Source: Afifella sp. IM 167
Lineage (GTDB): Bacteria; Pseudomonadota; Alphaproteobacteria; Rhizobiales; Afifellaceae
Assembly (NCBI RefSeq): GCF_020144925.1
Contig: NZ_NSLC01000002.1
Coordinates: forward strand, 62,001-126,000
DNA length: 64,000 bases
Reading direction: 5' to 3'
The first letter of the stretch is position 1; each line of letters opens with the position of its first letter. Shown piece after piece: positions 37,270 through 46,475 of this stretch. A program made the position numbers and the translations under genes. The notes under the pieces are model-generated. The model worked only from the letters and a program-made list of their open reading frames with translations, was not told the DNA's origin and made no database searches.

Positions 37270-38523
37270 ATGCCGACCAATGAAGCCGCTCTGGCCGTGC
37301 CGGCCGGATACGACGTGGAAAGGGTGCGCGCGGATTTCCCCGCTCTGGCGCGGGAAGTCTACGGCAAGCCTCTCGTCTATCTCGACAACGGCGCCTCGGC
37401 CCAGAAGCCACAGGCCGTCATCGACGCGGTGACGAACGCCTATACGAACACCTATTCCAACGTCCATCGAGGCCTTCACTTCCTCTCCAACGCGGCGACG
37501 GAAGCCTATGAGGATGCCCGCGAGGCCGTGCGCGCCTTCCTCAACGCTCCCTCCGTGGACGAGATCATCTTCACGCGCTCCGCGACTGAATCCATCAATC
37601 TCGTCGCGGCGTCCTTTGGCCGGATGGCGATCGGCGAGGGCGACGAGATCGTGCTCTCCATCATGGAGCACCATTCCAACATCGTGCCGTGGAACTACCA
37701 CCGCGAACGCGCCGGCGCCGTCATCCGCTGGGTGCCGCTCGCCGAGGATGACAGCTTCGATCTCGAAGCCTTCGAGCAGCTTTTGACCGAGCGCACCCGG
37801 ATCGTCGCGGTGACCCACCTGTCCAACGTGACCGGCACGGTGGTCCCCGTGAAAGAGGTATGCCGCATCGCCCATGAGCGGGGCATCCCGGTGCTCGTCG
37901 ACGGCAGCCAGGCCGCAGTCCACCTTCCCGTCGACGTGCAGGATCTCGGTTGCGATTTCTACGTTTTCACCGGCCACAAGACCTATGGGCCGACCGGCAT
38001 CGGCGCCCTCTGGGCCAGGCGCGAATGGCTGGAGAAGATGCCACCCTTCCTGGGCGGCGGCGAGATGATCAAGGACGTGACCGAGGACGGGGTCACCTAC
38101 GGAGATCCCCCGCACAAGTTCGAGGCCGGCACGCCGCCGATCGTCCAGGCGATCGGCCTTGCCGCCGGGCTGCGCTACATGGACAGCCTCGGCCGCGCCG
38201 CGATCTCCGCCCACGAGGCGGAGCTGAAGGACTACGCCCACGAGCGCCTTTCGGAGATCAATTCCCTCAGGATTTACGGCAACGCGCCAGGCAAGGGAGC
38301 GATTGTCTCGTTCAACCTGGAGGGCACGCACCCGCACGACGTCTCGATGATCATCGACCGGGAGGGTGTCGCGGTACGCGCCGGAACCCACTGCGCACAG
38401 CCTCTGCTTGCGCGATTCGGCACCACTGCCACCTGTCGTGCGTCTTTCGGCCTCTATAATACGACAGCAGAAGTCGATAAACTCGCACAGGCGCTGATGA
38501 AGGCGCAGACCTTCTTCGCCTAA
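37270..38523 (+). CDS. sufS: Cysteine desulfurase SufS, class II
   Basis: SufS supplies sulfur to SufBCD. The 417-residue product has the cofactor lysine Lys237 (FTGHKTYGPTG) and the active Cys375 (RAGTHCAQPLL), plus HRGLHFLSNAATEAYEDAR. The start ATG 37270 is preferred because GGGGAG lies 7 bases upstream; ATG 37255 is in frame but weaker. Class II desulfurases usually need SufE or SufU to accept the persulfide. No sufE is in this operon, so the acceptor must be encoded elsewhere. Confidence 0.95.
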   Translation: MPTNEAALAVPAGYDVERVRADFPALAREVYGKPLVYLDNGASAQKPQAVIDAVTNAYTNTYSNVHRGLHFLSNAATEAYEDAREAVRAFLNAPSVDEIIFTRSATESINLVAASFGRMAIGEGDEIVLSIMEHHSNIVPWNYHRERAGAVIRWVPLAEDDSFDLEAFEQLLTERTRIVAVTHLSNVTGTVVPVKEVCRIAHERGIPVLVDGSQAAVHLPVDVQDLGCDFYVFTGHKTYGPTGIGALWARREWLEKMPPFLGGGEMIKDVTEDGVTYGDPPHKFEAGTPPIVQAIGLAAGLRYMDSLGRAAISAHEAELKDYAHERLSEINSLRIYGNAPGKGAIVSFNLEGTHPHDVSMIIDREGVAVRAGTHCAQPLLARFGTTATCRASFGLYNTTAEVDKLAQALMKAQTFFA

Positions 38524-38550
38524 GGCGCTTTGCGCTCAAGGAAACGATCG

Positions 38551-39000
38551 ATGGACGAAGCCACAGCCAAAGACGAGACGTTGGGTGCGGGCACGCAGGC
38601 CCCCGAGGCCGCTGCCCCCGAACCAGCTGCGCCCGAAGCCGAGGAGGGGCCCAACTCGCCCGCGTTCGAGGCGGCCGCGATTGCGCCGGAAGAGGTGGAA
38701 CGCCTCAGCCGCGATATCGTGTCGGCGTTGAAGACCGTCTTCGACCCGGAGATTCCGGCCGACATCTACGAGCTCGGCCTCATCTACAAAGTCGATATCG
38801 ACGACGGGCGGCACGTCAATATCGACATGACGCTGACGGCGCCCGGTTGTCCGGTCGCGGGCGAGATGCCGATATGGGTCGAGAATGCGGTCGCATCGGT
38901 GGAGGGTGTCTCCGGCGCTACCGCGCACATGGTCTTCGACCCGCCCTGGACACCCGAGCGTATGTCGGACGAGGCGAAGGTCGCGATCGGCTGGTGGTAG
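38551..39000 (+). CDS. sufT: SUF-associated DUF59/MIP18-family protein (SufT)
   Basis: The 149-residue product has an Ala/Glu/Pro-rich N terminus (about 1-45) and a C-terminal MIP18/DUF59 domain with DPEIPADIYELGLIYKVDID and TAPGCPVAGEMP, whose Cys is conserved. SufT-type proteins take part in Fe-S cluster maturation. ATG 38551 follows AAGGA by 7 bases. It sits between sufS and sufA, its usual place. Confidence 0.9.
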   Translation: MDEATAKDETLGAGTQAPEAAAPEPAAPEAEEGPNSPAFEAAAIAPEEVERLSRDIVSALKTVFDPEIPADIYELGLIYKVDIDDGRHVNIDMTLTAPGCPVAGEMPIWVENAVASVEGVSGATAHMVFDPPWTPERMSDEAKVAIGWW

Positions 39001-39089
39001 GGCGCTTTGCAGGGCGACAGCCTGTGCGACAGGTCCCTATCGGGCCTCCCGCGCTAGAAATCTGACTTCAAGAGGCTTACATTAGCGCT

Positions 39090-39479
39090 ATGGCTTTTAC
39101 CGGATTCCAGGTTCTGACCCTGACGGACGCAGCGTCGGCGCGCGTGCGCGCGATCGTCGAAAACGCGCAGGACGGCGCGGCCGGCATTCGCGTCGGCATC
39201 AAGAAGGGCGGCTGCGCCGGCATGGAATATACGATTGACCTCGTGAACGAGGTCGACGGTGCCGATGACGTCGTCGAGGCAGGCGAGGGCGCCAAGGTCT
39301 TCATCGACCCGTCAGCGACACTTTTCCTGCTCGGCACGGAGATGGATTTCGAGATGACGAAACTGAGGACCGGTTTCGTCTTCCGCAATCCGAACCAGAC
39401 CTCCGCCTGCGGTTGCGGCGAGTCGGTCGAGCTGTCGGCGGCAGATCTTTCCGCCTACCAGCATCAGGCGGGCGCCTGA
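39090..39479 (+). CDS. sufA: A-type Fe-S carrier SufA
   Basis: This carrier moves assembled clusters to target proteins. The 129-residue product has the three family cysteines: one in KKGGCAGMEYTI and two in SACGCGESVEL. It is the last gene of the suf operon and is followed at once by a strong terminator. The leader region at 39001-39089 is short and has no clear separate promoter. Confidence 0.94.
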   Translation: MAFTGFQVLTLTDAASARVRAIVENAQDGAAGIRVGIKKGGCAGMEYTIDLVNEVDGADDVVEAGEGAKVFIDPSATLFLLGTEMDFEMTKLRTGFVFRNPNQTSACGCGESVELSAADLSAYQHQAGA

Positions 39480-39516
39480 GGCGCCCGACGTCGATGTGAT
39501 GATGTGAAGATTTGTG

Positions 39517-39538
39517 CGGGGCCCGAGGGCCCCGTTTT
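39517..39538 (+). terminator. Terminator of the suf operon
   Basis: An 8-bp GC stem (CGGGGCCC and GGGCCCCG) with a 2-base centre is followed by TTTT. It lies 38 bases after the sufA stop and 10 bases before the stop of the convergent helicase gene. Confidence 0.8.
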
Positions 39539-39547
39539 CGTAGCGGC

Positions 39548-41101
39548 TTACTGCCCGCCAATCCTGACCGGCTGCAACAGGAAAGCCGGCACGTGATCGC
39601 CGAAACCGACGGCCTCTTCCTCGCGCTGGCGGCTGGGCTTGCCACGGCCTCCGCGCTCGGACTTGCCGCTCTGCTCGGACTTTCCGGCCTGGTCGGGCTT
39701 GGCGCCGCGCTCGCGCTTGTCCTCGCGCTCGGGCCGGGCGCGCTTCTCGCTCTTTTCGCCCTCAGCCGCCGCCGTCTTTTCAGGTTCGGCGCTCTTTTCG
39801 GCTTCCGGCTTCTTCTCTGTCCGCTCGCCCCTGCCGCCGCGGGCCGGCTTCTCGTCGCCCGCCGCGTCCTTGCCGCGGCCCCGCGAGCCTGAACGTTCGC
39901 CGTCCCTGCCGGAGCGGCGCGAGCGGCGGCGACGCTGATCCTCTTCCACCGGATCGTCGTCGACGGGAGCCTCGAAGCCCTCCAGCGGCACGATCTCGCG
40001 CTCGATCAGCTTCTCGATCGAGGAGAGGTACTTTTTCTCTTCCGGCGTGACGAGCGTGTAGGACTCGCCTTTGCGTCCGGCTCGGCCTGTACGCCCGATC
40101 CGGTGGACATAGTCCTCCGCATGGGTCGGCACGTCGAAATTGAAGATGTGACTGACCGCAGGAATATCGAGGCCGCGCGCGGCGACGTCGGAAGCCACGA
40201 GCAGGCTGATTCGGTTGTCGCGGAAGGATTCCAGCGTTGCCAGACGAGCGTGCTGGTCCATGTCACCGTGCAGCGAACCGGCCGAATAGCCGTGGCGCGC
40301 GAGAGAGCGATAAAGCGTCGCCACGTCCCGCTTGCGGTTGCAGAAGATGATCGCGTTGGTGAGGTCTTTTGCCCGGTCGATGAGGGCGCGCAAGGTGACA
40401 CGCTTTTCGTGCGGCTTGCGCCCGGTGGCGACCCTGAACTGGGCGACGTTCTCTGCCGTCGAGGAGGGCCGCGAGACCTCGACCCGCTCCGGGTCCGTCA
40501 TGAACTTCTTCGCAAGATGGGCGATCTCGCCAGGCATCGTCGCGGAGAAGAGCAGCGTCTGCGGCTTGCGGGTCGCCGTGATCAGGCCGACGATTCGCTC
40601 GATATCGGGGATGAAGCCCATGTCGAGCATACGGTCCGCCTCGTCGATGACGAGGATCTCGACACCGGTGAGAAGCAGTCGTCCCCGCTCGAAATGGTCA
40701 AGCAGGCGGCCCGGCGTCGCGATGAGGACATCCGCGCCCCGCGTCAGCTTGCGGTCCTGCTCGTCGAAGGAGATGCCGCCGATGAGGAGAGCCACCGTGA
40801 GCTTGTGATTCGCACCATAGCGGCGGAAATTGTCTTCCACCTGTGCGGCAAGCTCGCGAGTCGGTTCGAGAATAAGTGTGCGCGGCATGCGCGCCCGTGC
40901 CCGGCCCCTCTCGAGAAGGGTCAGCATCGGCAAAACGAAGGATGCGGTCTTTCCAGTACCCGTTTGGGCAAGGCCGAGAACGTCGCGGCCGTTCATCACA
41001 TGCGGGATGGCCTGCGCCTGAATAGGCGTCGGATCCGCATAGCCAACGGCATTGACGGCCTGCAAGACCTTATCACTGAGACCGAGTTGATCGAAGCTCA
41101 T
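39548..41101 (-). CDS. DEAD-box RNA helicase, RhlE type
   Basis: This RNA helicase probably acts in ribosome assembly or RNA decay. The 517-residue product has the Q motif (YADPTPIQAQAIP), Walker A AQTGTGKT at 45-52, PTRELAAQ, ATPGRLLD, VIDEADRMLDMGF, SAT, and motif VI HRIGRTGRAGRKGE. Its tail from about residue 390 is a low-complexity mix of Arg/Lys and Glu, like other RhlE tails. The start MSFDQLGLSDK is the family N terminus; a longer frame to 41185 extends past the promoter and is rejected. Confidence 0.92.
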   Translation of the reverse strand: MSFDQLGLSDKVLQAVNAVGYADPTPIQAQAIPHVMNGRDVLGLAQTGTGKTASFVLPMLTLLERGRARARMPRTLILEPTRELAAQVEDNFRRYGANHKLTVALLIGGISFDEQDRKLTRGADVLIATPGRLLDHFERGRLLLTGVEILVIDEADRMLDMGFIPDIERIVGLITATRKPQTLLFSATMPGEIAHLAKKFMTDPERVEVSRPSSTAENVAQFRVATGRKPHEKRVTLRALIDRAKDLTNAIIFCNRKRDVATLYRSLARHGYSAGSLHGDMDQHARLATLESFRDNRISLLVASDVAARGLDIPAVSHIFNFDVPTHAEDYVHRIGRTGRAGRKGESYTLVTPEEKKYLSSIEKLIEREIVPLEGFEAPVDDDPVEEDQRRRRSRRSGRDGERSGSRGRGKDAAGDEKPARGGRGERTEKKPEAEKSAEPEKTAAAEGEKSEKRARPEREDKRERGAKPDQAGKSEQSGKSERGGRGKPSRQREEEAVGFGDHVPAFLLQPVRIGGQ

Positions 41102-41525
41102 GGAAAATTTCACGCCCGCCGGAAAGGGATCGACGCCGGGCTTTGTACGCCACGGGCAACATAGGTTCCATGCGACATGTGTCAAGCAACGGCTTCAGCA
41201 CACACCGAAAATGGCAAAACGGCCATTCCGGAGGGGGTGACTCCTCTTTTCTGATCGGCCGAGGTGGGAAAGGTGGATCGGTTCCGCCGCCGATTTCAGG
41301 TTGATGTAGGGCATTTGGCTGGCTCAACGCAGGGTATAGCCCTCGTTCCCGGCGCTGGAAGCGGGTCGGCGATGCCGCAGAGAACCACGTAAACAACTTG
41401 GTAAGCATCTTTTTCCCGCGTCTGACATGCGGTTCCCGCGCGGTGTTGCAGACGGGAGACAGACACAAACCCACGGCTCTGGTAACCATTTCTCAACCTA
41501 GACGGTATGCCTGATGGAGGAATTG
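41102..41525. other. 424-bp divergent intergenic region (helicase / first Omp gene)
   Basis: The left end holds the helicase promoter. No other gene, repeat or RNA could be supported. Short open frames on both strands lack ribosome sites and have atypical composition. The rightmost 30 bases hold the ribosome site of the first outer-membrane protein gene; its promoter was not recognised. Confidence 0.6.
41158..41185 (-). promoter_or_regulatory. Promoter of the RhlE-type helicase gene
   Basis: Read leftward, TTGACA (41185-41180) and TATGTT (41163-41158) are 16 bases apart. Transcription would start near 41151, about 50 bases before the helicase ATG. Confidence 0.6.
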
Positions 41526-42263
41526 ATGCGGACGATTCTGCTTTCTACGGCGGCTTTTGCGATGCTCGGCACCGCCGCGATGGCCGCGGACCTGCCGACC
41601 TATGAGCCGGCCCCGATGTCACCTGTTGCTGCGCCGACCTATAACTGGACCGGCGGCTATGTCGGCGCGCAGGGTGGCTACGGCTGGTCCGATATCGGCA
41701 ACGCCTTCGATACGGCCCCCTTCGGTGCCTTCACGGGGCAGCCGGACTACAGCGCCGATGGGTGGCTCCTCGGCATCCTCGCCGGCTACGATTATCAGTG
41801 GAACTGGGCCGTCGTCGGTATCCGCGGCGACATCAACTGGGCCGACATCACCGGCAATGACGGTGGCTTCGGCGGCGTCACCGACAGCTTCGAGGGCAAC
41901 TGGCTGGCGTCGGTCACGGCTCGCCTGGGTGCCGGCATGGACCGCTTCCACCCATATGTTCTCGGTGGTTTCGCCTACTACGACTACGACTACAAGCTCG
42001 CCACGGCGGGTGCGAGCGTGAAGCGGGGGGGCGACGCCTTCGGCTGGACCCTGGGCGCGGGCATCGAGATCGCGGTGACCGACAACATCTCGGTCTCCGG
42101 CGAGTATCGCCACTACTGGTTCAACGACGAGAACCTGACCTTCCCGGCGACGGGCGGTATCGCCAACCAGCGCATCAATGTCGATCCGGATCTCGACACC
42201 TTCATGGTCGGCGTGAACTGGCGCTTCGGCGGCCCGGCCGGCCCGGTGATGGCCAACTACTGA
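41526..42263 (+). CDS. Outer-membrane beta-barrel protein, Omp25/31-like (copy 1)
   Basis: The 245-residue product has a signal peptide MRTILLSTAAFAMLGTAAMA cut before ADLPTYEPAP, then an eight-strand-like barrel of the Omp25/Omp31 family with YNWTGGYVGAQGGYGWSD, GYDYQWNWAVVG and the C-terminal VGVNWRFGGPAGPVMANY. Such proteins are abundant outer-membrane components in rhizobia. ATG 41526 follows GGAGG by 5 bases; an earlier ATG at 41514 lies within that ribosome site. It is the most diverged of three tandem paralogues. Confidence 0.9.
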   Translation: MRTILLSTAAFAMLGTAAMAADLPTYEPAPMSPVAAPTYNWTGGYVGAQGGYGWSDIGNAFDTAPFGAFTGQPDYSADGWLLGILAGYDYQWNWAVVGIRGDINWADITGNDGGFGGVTDSFEGNWLASVTARLGAGMDRFHPYVLGGFAYYDYDYKLATAGASVKRGGDAFGWTLGAGIEIAVTDNISVSGEYRHYWFNDENLTFPATGGIANQRINVDPDLDTFMVGVNWRFGGPAGPVMANY

Positions 42264-42290
42264 ACTTTCTGACACCGGTCCGACTTGCAG

Positions 42291-42317
42291 CCGGCGGCCT
42301 TGGCCGCCGGTTTTTTT
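42291..42317 (+). terminator. Terminator of Omp copy 1
   Basis: A 9-bp GC stem (CCGGCGGCC and GGCCGCCGG) with a TT centre is followed by seven T residues. Confidence 0.92.
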
Positions 42318-42367
42318 GTGCGCGGAATTCCACTTGCTCTCGCGCGGCCCGTCTCTTGTCTTGCGCT

Positions 42368-42395
42368 CCCCGATCCCCGATCCCCGATCCCCGAT
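42368..42395 (+). repeat. 7-bp tandem repeat (CCCCGAT, four copies)
   Basis: Four exact copies of CCCCGAT lie in the spacer before Omp copy 2. The role is unknown. Confidence 0.95.
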
Positions 42396-42566
42396 TGCCA
42401 GGAGTGCCGTGGCTGGAGCGCGTTCGCGCTCCGGCCGCCGGCATTGCGGTGCCGGCTAATTAATAAAACGTTACCGTACTCTTTTTCCGCTGTGTTGCAT
42501 GCTTGTGACAGACGCGGCCGTGCGGGACTGATAGGTACTTCTCAGTTTCCCACGATGGAGTTTGAA

Positions 42567-43286
42567 ATGAGAAAGATCCTTCTGGCGACTTCGGCGCTGG
42601 TTCTGTCGGGCGGCGCGGCCTTCGCGGCCGATCTGCCGACCTACGAGCCGGCCCCGGTCGCAGCCGTCGCTGCCCCGATGTACAACTGGACCGGCGGCTA
42701 CGTCGGCCTTCAGACCGGCTGGGCCTGGTCGAGCGTCGAGACCGACTATAACTTCGCACCCGTTGGCGGTCCGGCCGGCAGCTTCGATTTCGACTCGGAC
42801 GGCTGGACGCTCGGCGCACGCGCCGGCTACGACTATCAGTGGAACTGGGCCGTCCTCGGCCTGCAGGGCGACATCAACTGGCTGGACGTCGACGGCAACG
42901 GCACCGGCGGCACGACGGTCGTCAACGGCATGGAAGCCAATTGGCTTGCCAGCCTGACGGCGCGCGTCGGTGCAGGCATCGACCGCTTCCATCCCTACCT
43001 CCTCGGCGGTGTTGCCTATGTCGACTACGAGCACAACAACACGTACGGCGTGGCAGGGCTCACGGCGTCGGATGACGATGGCGACTTTGGCTGGACGCTC
43101 GGCGCCGGCCTGGAAGTGGCCGTGACGGACAACATCTCCGTCACCGGCGAGTACCGCCACTACTGGTTCGACGACAAGAACATCGCTTATGCCAACGGTT
43201 CGACCGCCAAGTTCGACACGGACATGGACGCCTTCACGGTCGGTGTGAACTGGCGCTTCGGCGGCTCGGCGATGTCCAACTACTGA
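42567..43286 (+). CDS. Outer-membrane beta-barrel protein, Omp25/31-like (copy 2)
   Basis: The 239-residue product has the signal peptide MRKILLATSALVLSGGAAFA and the same ADLPTYEPAPV opening, YNWTGGYVGLQTGWAWSSV, GYDYQWNWAVLGLQGDINWL, and a C terminus VGVNWRFGGSAMSNY. It is closer to copy 3 than to copy 1 (shared DGDFGWTLGAGLEVAVTDN and LLGGVAYVDY). ATG 42567 follows GGAG by 6 bases. Confidence 0.9.
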   Translation: MRKILLATSALVLSGGAAFAADLPTYEPAPVAAVAAPMYNWTGGYVGLQTGWAWSSVETDYNFAPVGGPAGSFDFDSDGWTLGARAGYDYQWNWAVLGLQGDINWLDVDGNGTGGTTVVNGMEANWLASLTARVGAGIDRFHPYLLGGVAYVDYEHNNTYGVAGLTASDDDGDFGWTLGAGLEVAVTDNISVTGEYRHYWFDDKNIAYANGSTAKFDTDMDAFTVGVNWRFGGSAMSNY

Positions 43287-43320
43287 CCGCAAATCCCGGT
43301 TTCAAACCCGGAAATTGCTC

Positions 43321-43350
43321 GACCGGCGGCTCTGCCGCCGGTCTTTTTTT
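43321..43350 (+). terminator. Terminator of Omp copy 2
   Basis: A 10-bp stem (GACCGGCGGC and GCCGCCGGTC) with a TCT loop is followed by seven T residues. Confidence 0.93.
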
Positions 43351-43564
43351 GTCCACATTTCCGGCGCCGGATGGCGTCGATGAGGGCGCGCGGATAGCGC
43401 GACACCGCATGGTTCTGCGAATAACTGGCCCCATTAATTCTTCTTAATAAACAGTGAATTACGGGCGGAAATTAGCCTAAAATGTGATGTGTTTTTCGGG
43501 TCACAGCCGCACCCCTGCAGGCGTGCTAGATGATCACCGTCTCAGAACCAGAAAGAGGCTTTCA

Positions 43565-44305
43565 ATGCAGACGTACATGCGTAGCACCCTGATCTCGACC
43601 GCCGCGCTCGCCCTTCTCGGCAGCACGGCCATGGCCGCCGACCTGCCCAGCTATGAGCCCGCACCGGCGGCGCCGGCGGCTCCGGTCTCCGCGCCCGGAT
43701 ACAATTGGACCGGCGGATATGTCGGCCTGCAGGGCGGCTATGGCTGGTCGAACGTCGACAGCGCGTACAGCTATGTCACCACCCCGGCCGCCGGCAGTCT
43801 CGACTTCGACGCCGATGGCTGGATTCTCGGCCTGGGCGCCGGCTACGACTATCAGTGGAACTGGGCCGTCGTCGGCATCCATGGCGATGTCAGCTGGCTT
43901 GACGTCGACGGCAATGGCAGCAACGGCGTCGTGACCAACGGCCAGGAGGCCGACTGGATGGCGACCATGACCGCGCGCGTCGGCGCCGGCATGGACCGCT
44001 TCATGCCCTATCTCCTGGGCGGCGTTGCCTATGTCGACTACCAGAACACCAACAGCTATCCGGCCGGTGGCCTTGCGGCCAAGGACGACGATGGCGATTT
44101 CGGTTGGACGCTGGGCGGCGGTCTGGAAGTGGCCGTGACGGACAATGTCTCGATCTCCGGCGAGTACCGGCACTATTGGCTGGACGACAAGCGCATCACC
44201 TACGGCGATGGCTCCACGGCGACCTTCGACAGCGACATGGACACCTTCACGGTGGGCGTGAACTGGCGCTTCGGCGGCCCCGCCGGCGGCGTCATGGGCT
44301 ACTAG
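43565..44305 (+). CDS. Outer-membrane beta-barrel protein, Omp25/31-like (copy 3)
   Basis: The 246-residue product has the signal peptide MQTYMRSTLISTAALALLGS...AMA cut before ADLPSYEPAP, then the same barrel core as copies 1 and 2, and ends VGVNWRFGGPAGGVMGY. ATG 43577 is a possible shorter start. An AT-rich stretch at about 43430-43480 upstream probably holds its promoter, with TAAAAT a -10 candidate. It is a separate transcript because copy 2 ends in a strong terminator. Confidence 0.9.
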   Translation: MQTYMRSTLISTAALALLGSTAMAADLPSYEPAPAAPAAPVSAPGYNWTGGYVGLQGGYGWSNVDSAYSYVTTPAAGSLDFDADGWILGLGAGYDYQWNWAVVGIHGDVSWLDVDGNGSNGVVTNGQEADWMATMTARVGAGMDRFMPYLLGGVAYVDYQNTNSYPAGGLAAKDDDGDFGWTLGGGLEVAVTDNVSISGEYRHYWLDDKRITYGDGSTATFDSDMDTFTVGVNWRFGGPAGGVMGY

Positions 44306-44336
44306 TCAGATAAAGCCAGCCTTCGGGTTGGTGGAG

Positions 44337-44366
44337 AGCCGGCGGCTTCGGCCGCCGGCTTTTTTT
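44337..44366 (+). terminator. Terminator of Omp copy 3
   Basis: A 10-bp stem (AGCCGGCGGC and GCCGCCGGCT) with a TTCG tetraloop is followed by a run of T residues. Confidence 0.93.
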
Positions 44367-44429
44367 GTGCGCGGAACGACCGGGGCGGGAGGTGAGGGCA
44401 GCCGGCCCTGTCGTCCATTCTGGCAGATT

Positions 44430-46475
44430 TCAGACGTCGATGAGTTCGTCGGAAGCGAAGGCGGCGCGGTCCTGGATGAAGGCGAAGCGCGCTTCCGGCT
44501 TGTTGCCCATCAGCGAGGCGACGGCATCGCGGGCAGCCGCCGCGTCCTCTTCCAGGACGACCACCTTCAAGAGGGTGCGCCGGGCGGGATCCATCGTCGT
44601 CTCTTTCAGCTGCGCCGGCATCATCTCGCCGAGGCCCTTGAAGCGGCTGACCTCCACCTTGCCGCGGACGGAGAACTCGCTCTGCAGCAGCTCCTCGCGG
44701 TGCCGGTCGTCGCGCGCATACAGCACCTTGCCCCCCTGCGAGAGCCGGAAGAGGGGCGGCACGGCGAGATAGACATGGCCCCGCCGGATCGCCTCGGGCA
44801 TTTCGCGGAAGAGGAAGGTGATCAGCAGCGAGGCGATATGGGCGCCGTCCACATCGGCATCCGTCATGATGATGATCTTGCCGTAGCGAAGATCCTCGTC
44901 GCGGTACTTGGCGCCCGTGCCGCAGCCGAGCGCCTGGATGAGGTCGGAGAGCTGCTGGTTCTGCGAGAGCTTCTCGCGCCCGGCGCTCGCCACGTTGAGG
45001 ATCTTGCCTCTGAGGGGCAGGATCGCCTGGGTGCGCCGGTTGCGCGCCTGCTTGGCCGAGCCGCCGGCCGAATCGCCCTCCACGATGAAGAGCTCGGTAT
45101 CTTCCCGGTCCGAGGCCGTGCAGTCGGCGAGCTTGCCGGGCAGGCGGAGCTTGCGGGTGGCGCTCTTGCGCGAGATCTCCTTCTCGCGGCGGCGGCGCAG
45201 CCGCTCCTCGGCCCGGTCGACCACCCAGTCGAGAAGCTGGGCGGCCTGGTTCGGCGAAGCGGCGAGAAAATGATCGAACGCATCGCGAATGGCGTTGTCG
45301 ACGATGCGCGAGGCTTCGTTCGAAGCCAGCCGGTCCTTGGTCTGGCCGACGAATTCCGGCTCGCGGATGAAGACCGACAGCATGCCGCCGAGCGAGGTCA
45401 TCACGTCGTCGGAATTGATCGCCGCGGCGCGCTTGTTGCCGGTGAGCTCGCCATGCGCCTTGAGGGAGCGGGTGAGGGCGGTTCGCAAGCCCGCCTCGTG
45501 CGTGCCGCCCTCCGGTGTCGGCACGGTATTGCAATAGGAGCGCAGGAAGCCGTCGCCGGCGAACCAGGAAATCGCCCATTCGACGGCGCCGTGGCCGCCG
45601 TGATTCTCCGTCCGGCCGGAGAAGATCTCGCCGATACGGGTCTCACCGACGAGCTGGGTGTCGAGATAATCGCGCAGGCCCCCGGGGAATCGAAAAACGG
45701 CCTTTTCCGGCACTTCGCTCTTGGGTGCGATGATCGCCGGATCGCAGGACCAGCGAATCTCCACGCCGCCGAAGAGATAGGCCTTTGAGCGTGCCATGCG
45801 CAGGATGCGATCGGGCTCGAAGACGGCGCGGGCCCCGAAGATGTCCGGATCGGGCCGAAAGCGGATGCGGGTGCCGCGCCGGTTCGGCGCCTCGCCGACT
45901 TCCTGCAGAGGCCCGAGCGGCGTGCCGCGGGCAAATTCCTGCCGGTAGAGACGCCTGTTGCGCGCCACCTCCACTTCGAGGCGCTCGGCCAGCGCGTTGA
46001 CGACGGAAACGCCGACGCCATGCAGGCCACCGGAGGTCTCATAGACCTTGGAGTTGAACTTTCCGCCCGCATGCAGCGTCGTCATGATGACTTCGAGCGC
46101 GGAGCGGTCCGGGAATTTCGGGTGCTTGTCGACCGGGATGCCGCGGCCGTTGTCGGAGACGGTGAGATAGCCCTCGGCGTCGAGCGAGACCTCGATGAAG
46201 CTGGCATGGCCGGCGACGGCCTCGTCCATCGAATTGTCGATCACCTCGGCGAAGAGGTGGTGCATCGCCTTTTCGTCGGTGCCGCCGATATACATGCCCG
46301 GCCGCCGGCGTACCGGCTCCAGGCCCTCCAGCACCTCGATCTCGGCGGCCGAATAGTTTCCCCCGGCGATCTCGGCGGGCTTTGCCGCCTTGCGCTTTGC
46401 CGTGGCCGGCCGAGGGGTCTCCTCGCGGACCTCACCTTGCGGCCGACCCGAGAATAGGTCGTCGGCTCGTTCCAT
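44430..46475 (-). CDS. parE: DNA topoisomerase IV subunit B
   Basis: ParE is the ATPase subunit of topoisomerase IV, which unlinks daughter chromosomes. The 681-residue product has the GHKL ATPase motifs (FAEVIDNSMDEAVAG, SDNGRGIPVD, GGLHGVGVSVVNAL) and the TOPRIM region (ELFIVEGDSAGGSAKQARNR, IIIMTDADVDGAHI). It is ParE rather than GyrB by its length, with no long GyrB insert, and by the RRTQAILPLRGKILNVASA segment. ATG 46475 is chosen for the ribosome-site-like GGAAG; the frame continues 14 codons further. Confidence 0.92.
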   Translation of the reverse strand: MERADDLFSGRPQGEVREETPRPATAKRKAAKPAEIAGGNYSAAEIEVLEGLEPVRRRPGMYIGGTDEKAMHHLFAEVIDNSMDEAVAGHASFIEVSLDAEGYLTVSDNGRGIPVDKHPKFPDRSALEVIMTTLHAGGKFNSKVYETSGGLHGVGVSVVNALAERLEVEVARNRRLYRQEFARGTPLGPLQEVGEAPNRRGTRIRFRPDPDIFGARAVFEPDRILRMARSKAYLFGGVEIRWSCDPAIIAPKSEVPEKAVFRFPGGLRDYLDTQLVGETRIGEIFSGRTENHGGHGAVEWAISWFAGDGFLRSYCNTVPTPEGGTHEAGLRTALTRSLKAHGELTGNKRAAAINSDDVMTSLGGMLSVFIREPEFVGQTKDRLASNEASRIVDNAIRDAFDHFLAASPNQAAQLLDWVVDRAEERLRRRREKEISRKSATRKLRLPGKLADCTASDREDTELFIVEGDSAGGSAKQARNRRTQAILPLRGKILNVASAGREKLSQNQQLSDLIQALGCGTGAKYRDEDLRYGKIIIMTDADVDGAHIASLLITFLFREMPEAIRRGHVYLAVPPLFRLSQGGKVLYARDDRHREELLQSEFSVRGKVEVSRFKGLGEMMPAQLKETTMDPARRTLLKVVVLEEDAAAARDAVASLMGNKPEARFAFIQDRAAFASDELIDV

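Larger units (their letters stand above)
42264..42566. other. 303-bp spacer between Omp copies 1 and 2
   Basis: It holds the terminator of copy 1, a 7-bp tandem repeat, and an AT-rich stretch (about 42459-42485) that probably contains the promoter of copy 2. No gene is seen. Confidence 0.6.

Noticed and set aside
43436-43455. A possible CtrA-type site (TTAA...TTAA) before Omp copy 3
   Set aside because: The spacing is 6, not 7, and the region is generally AT-rich, so the match is weak.
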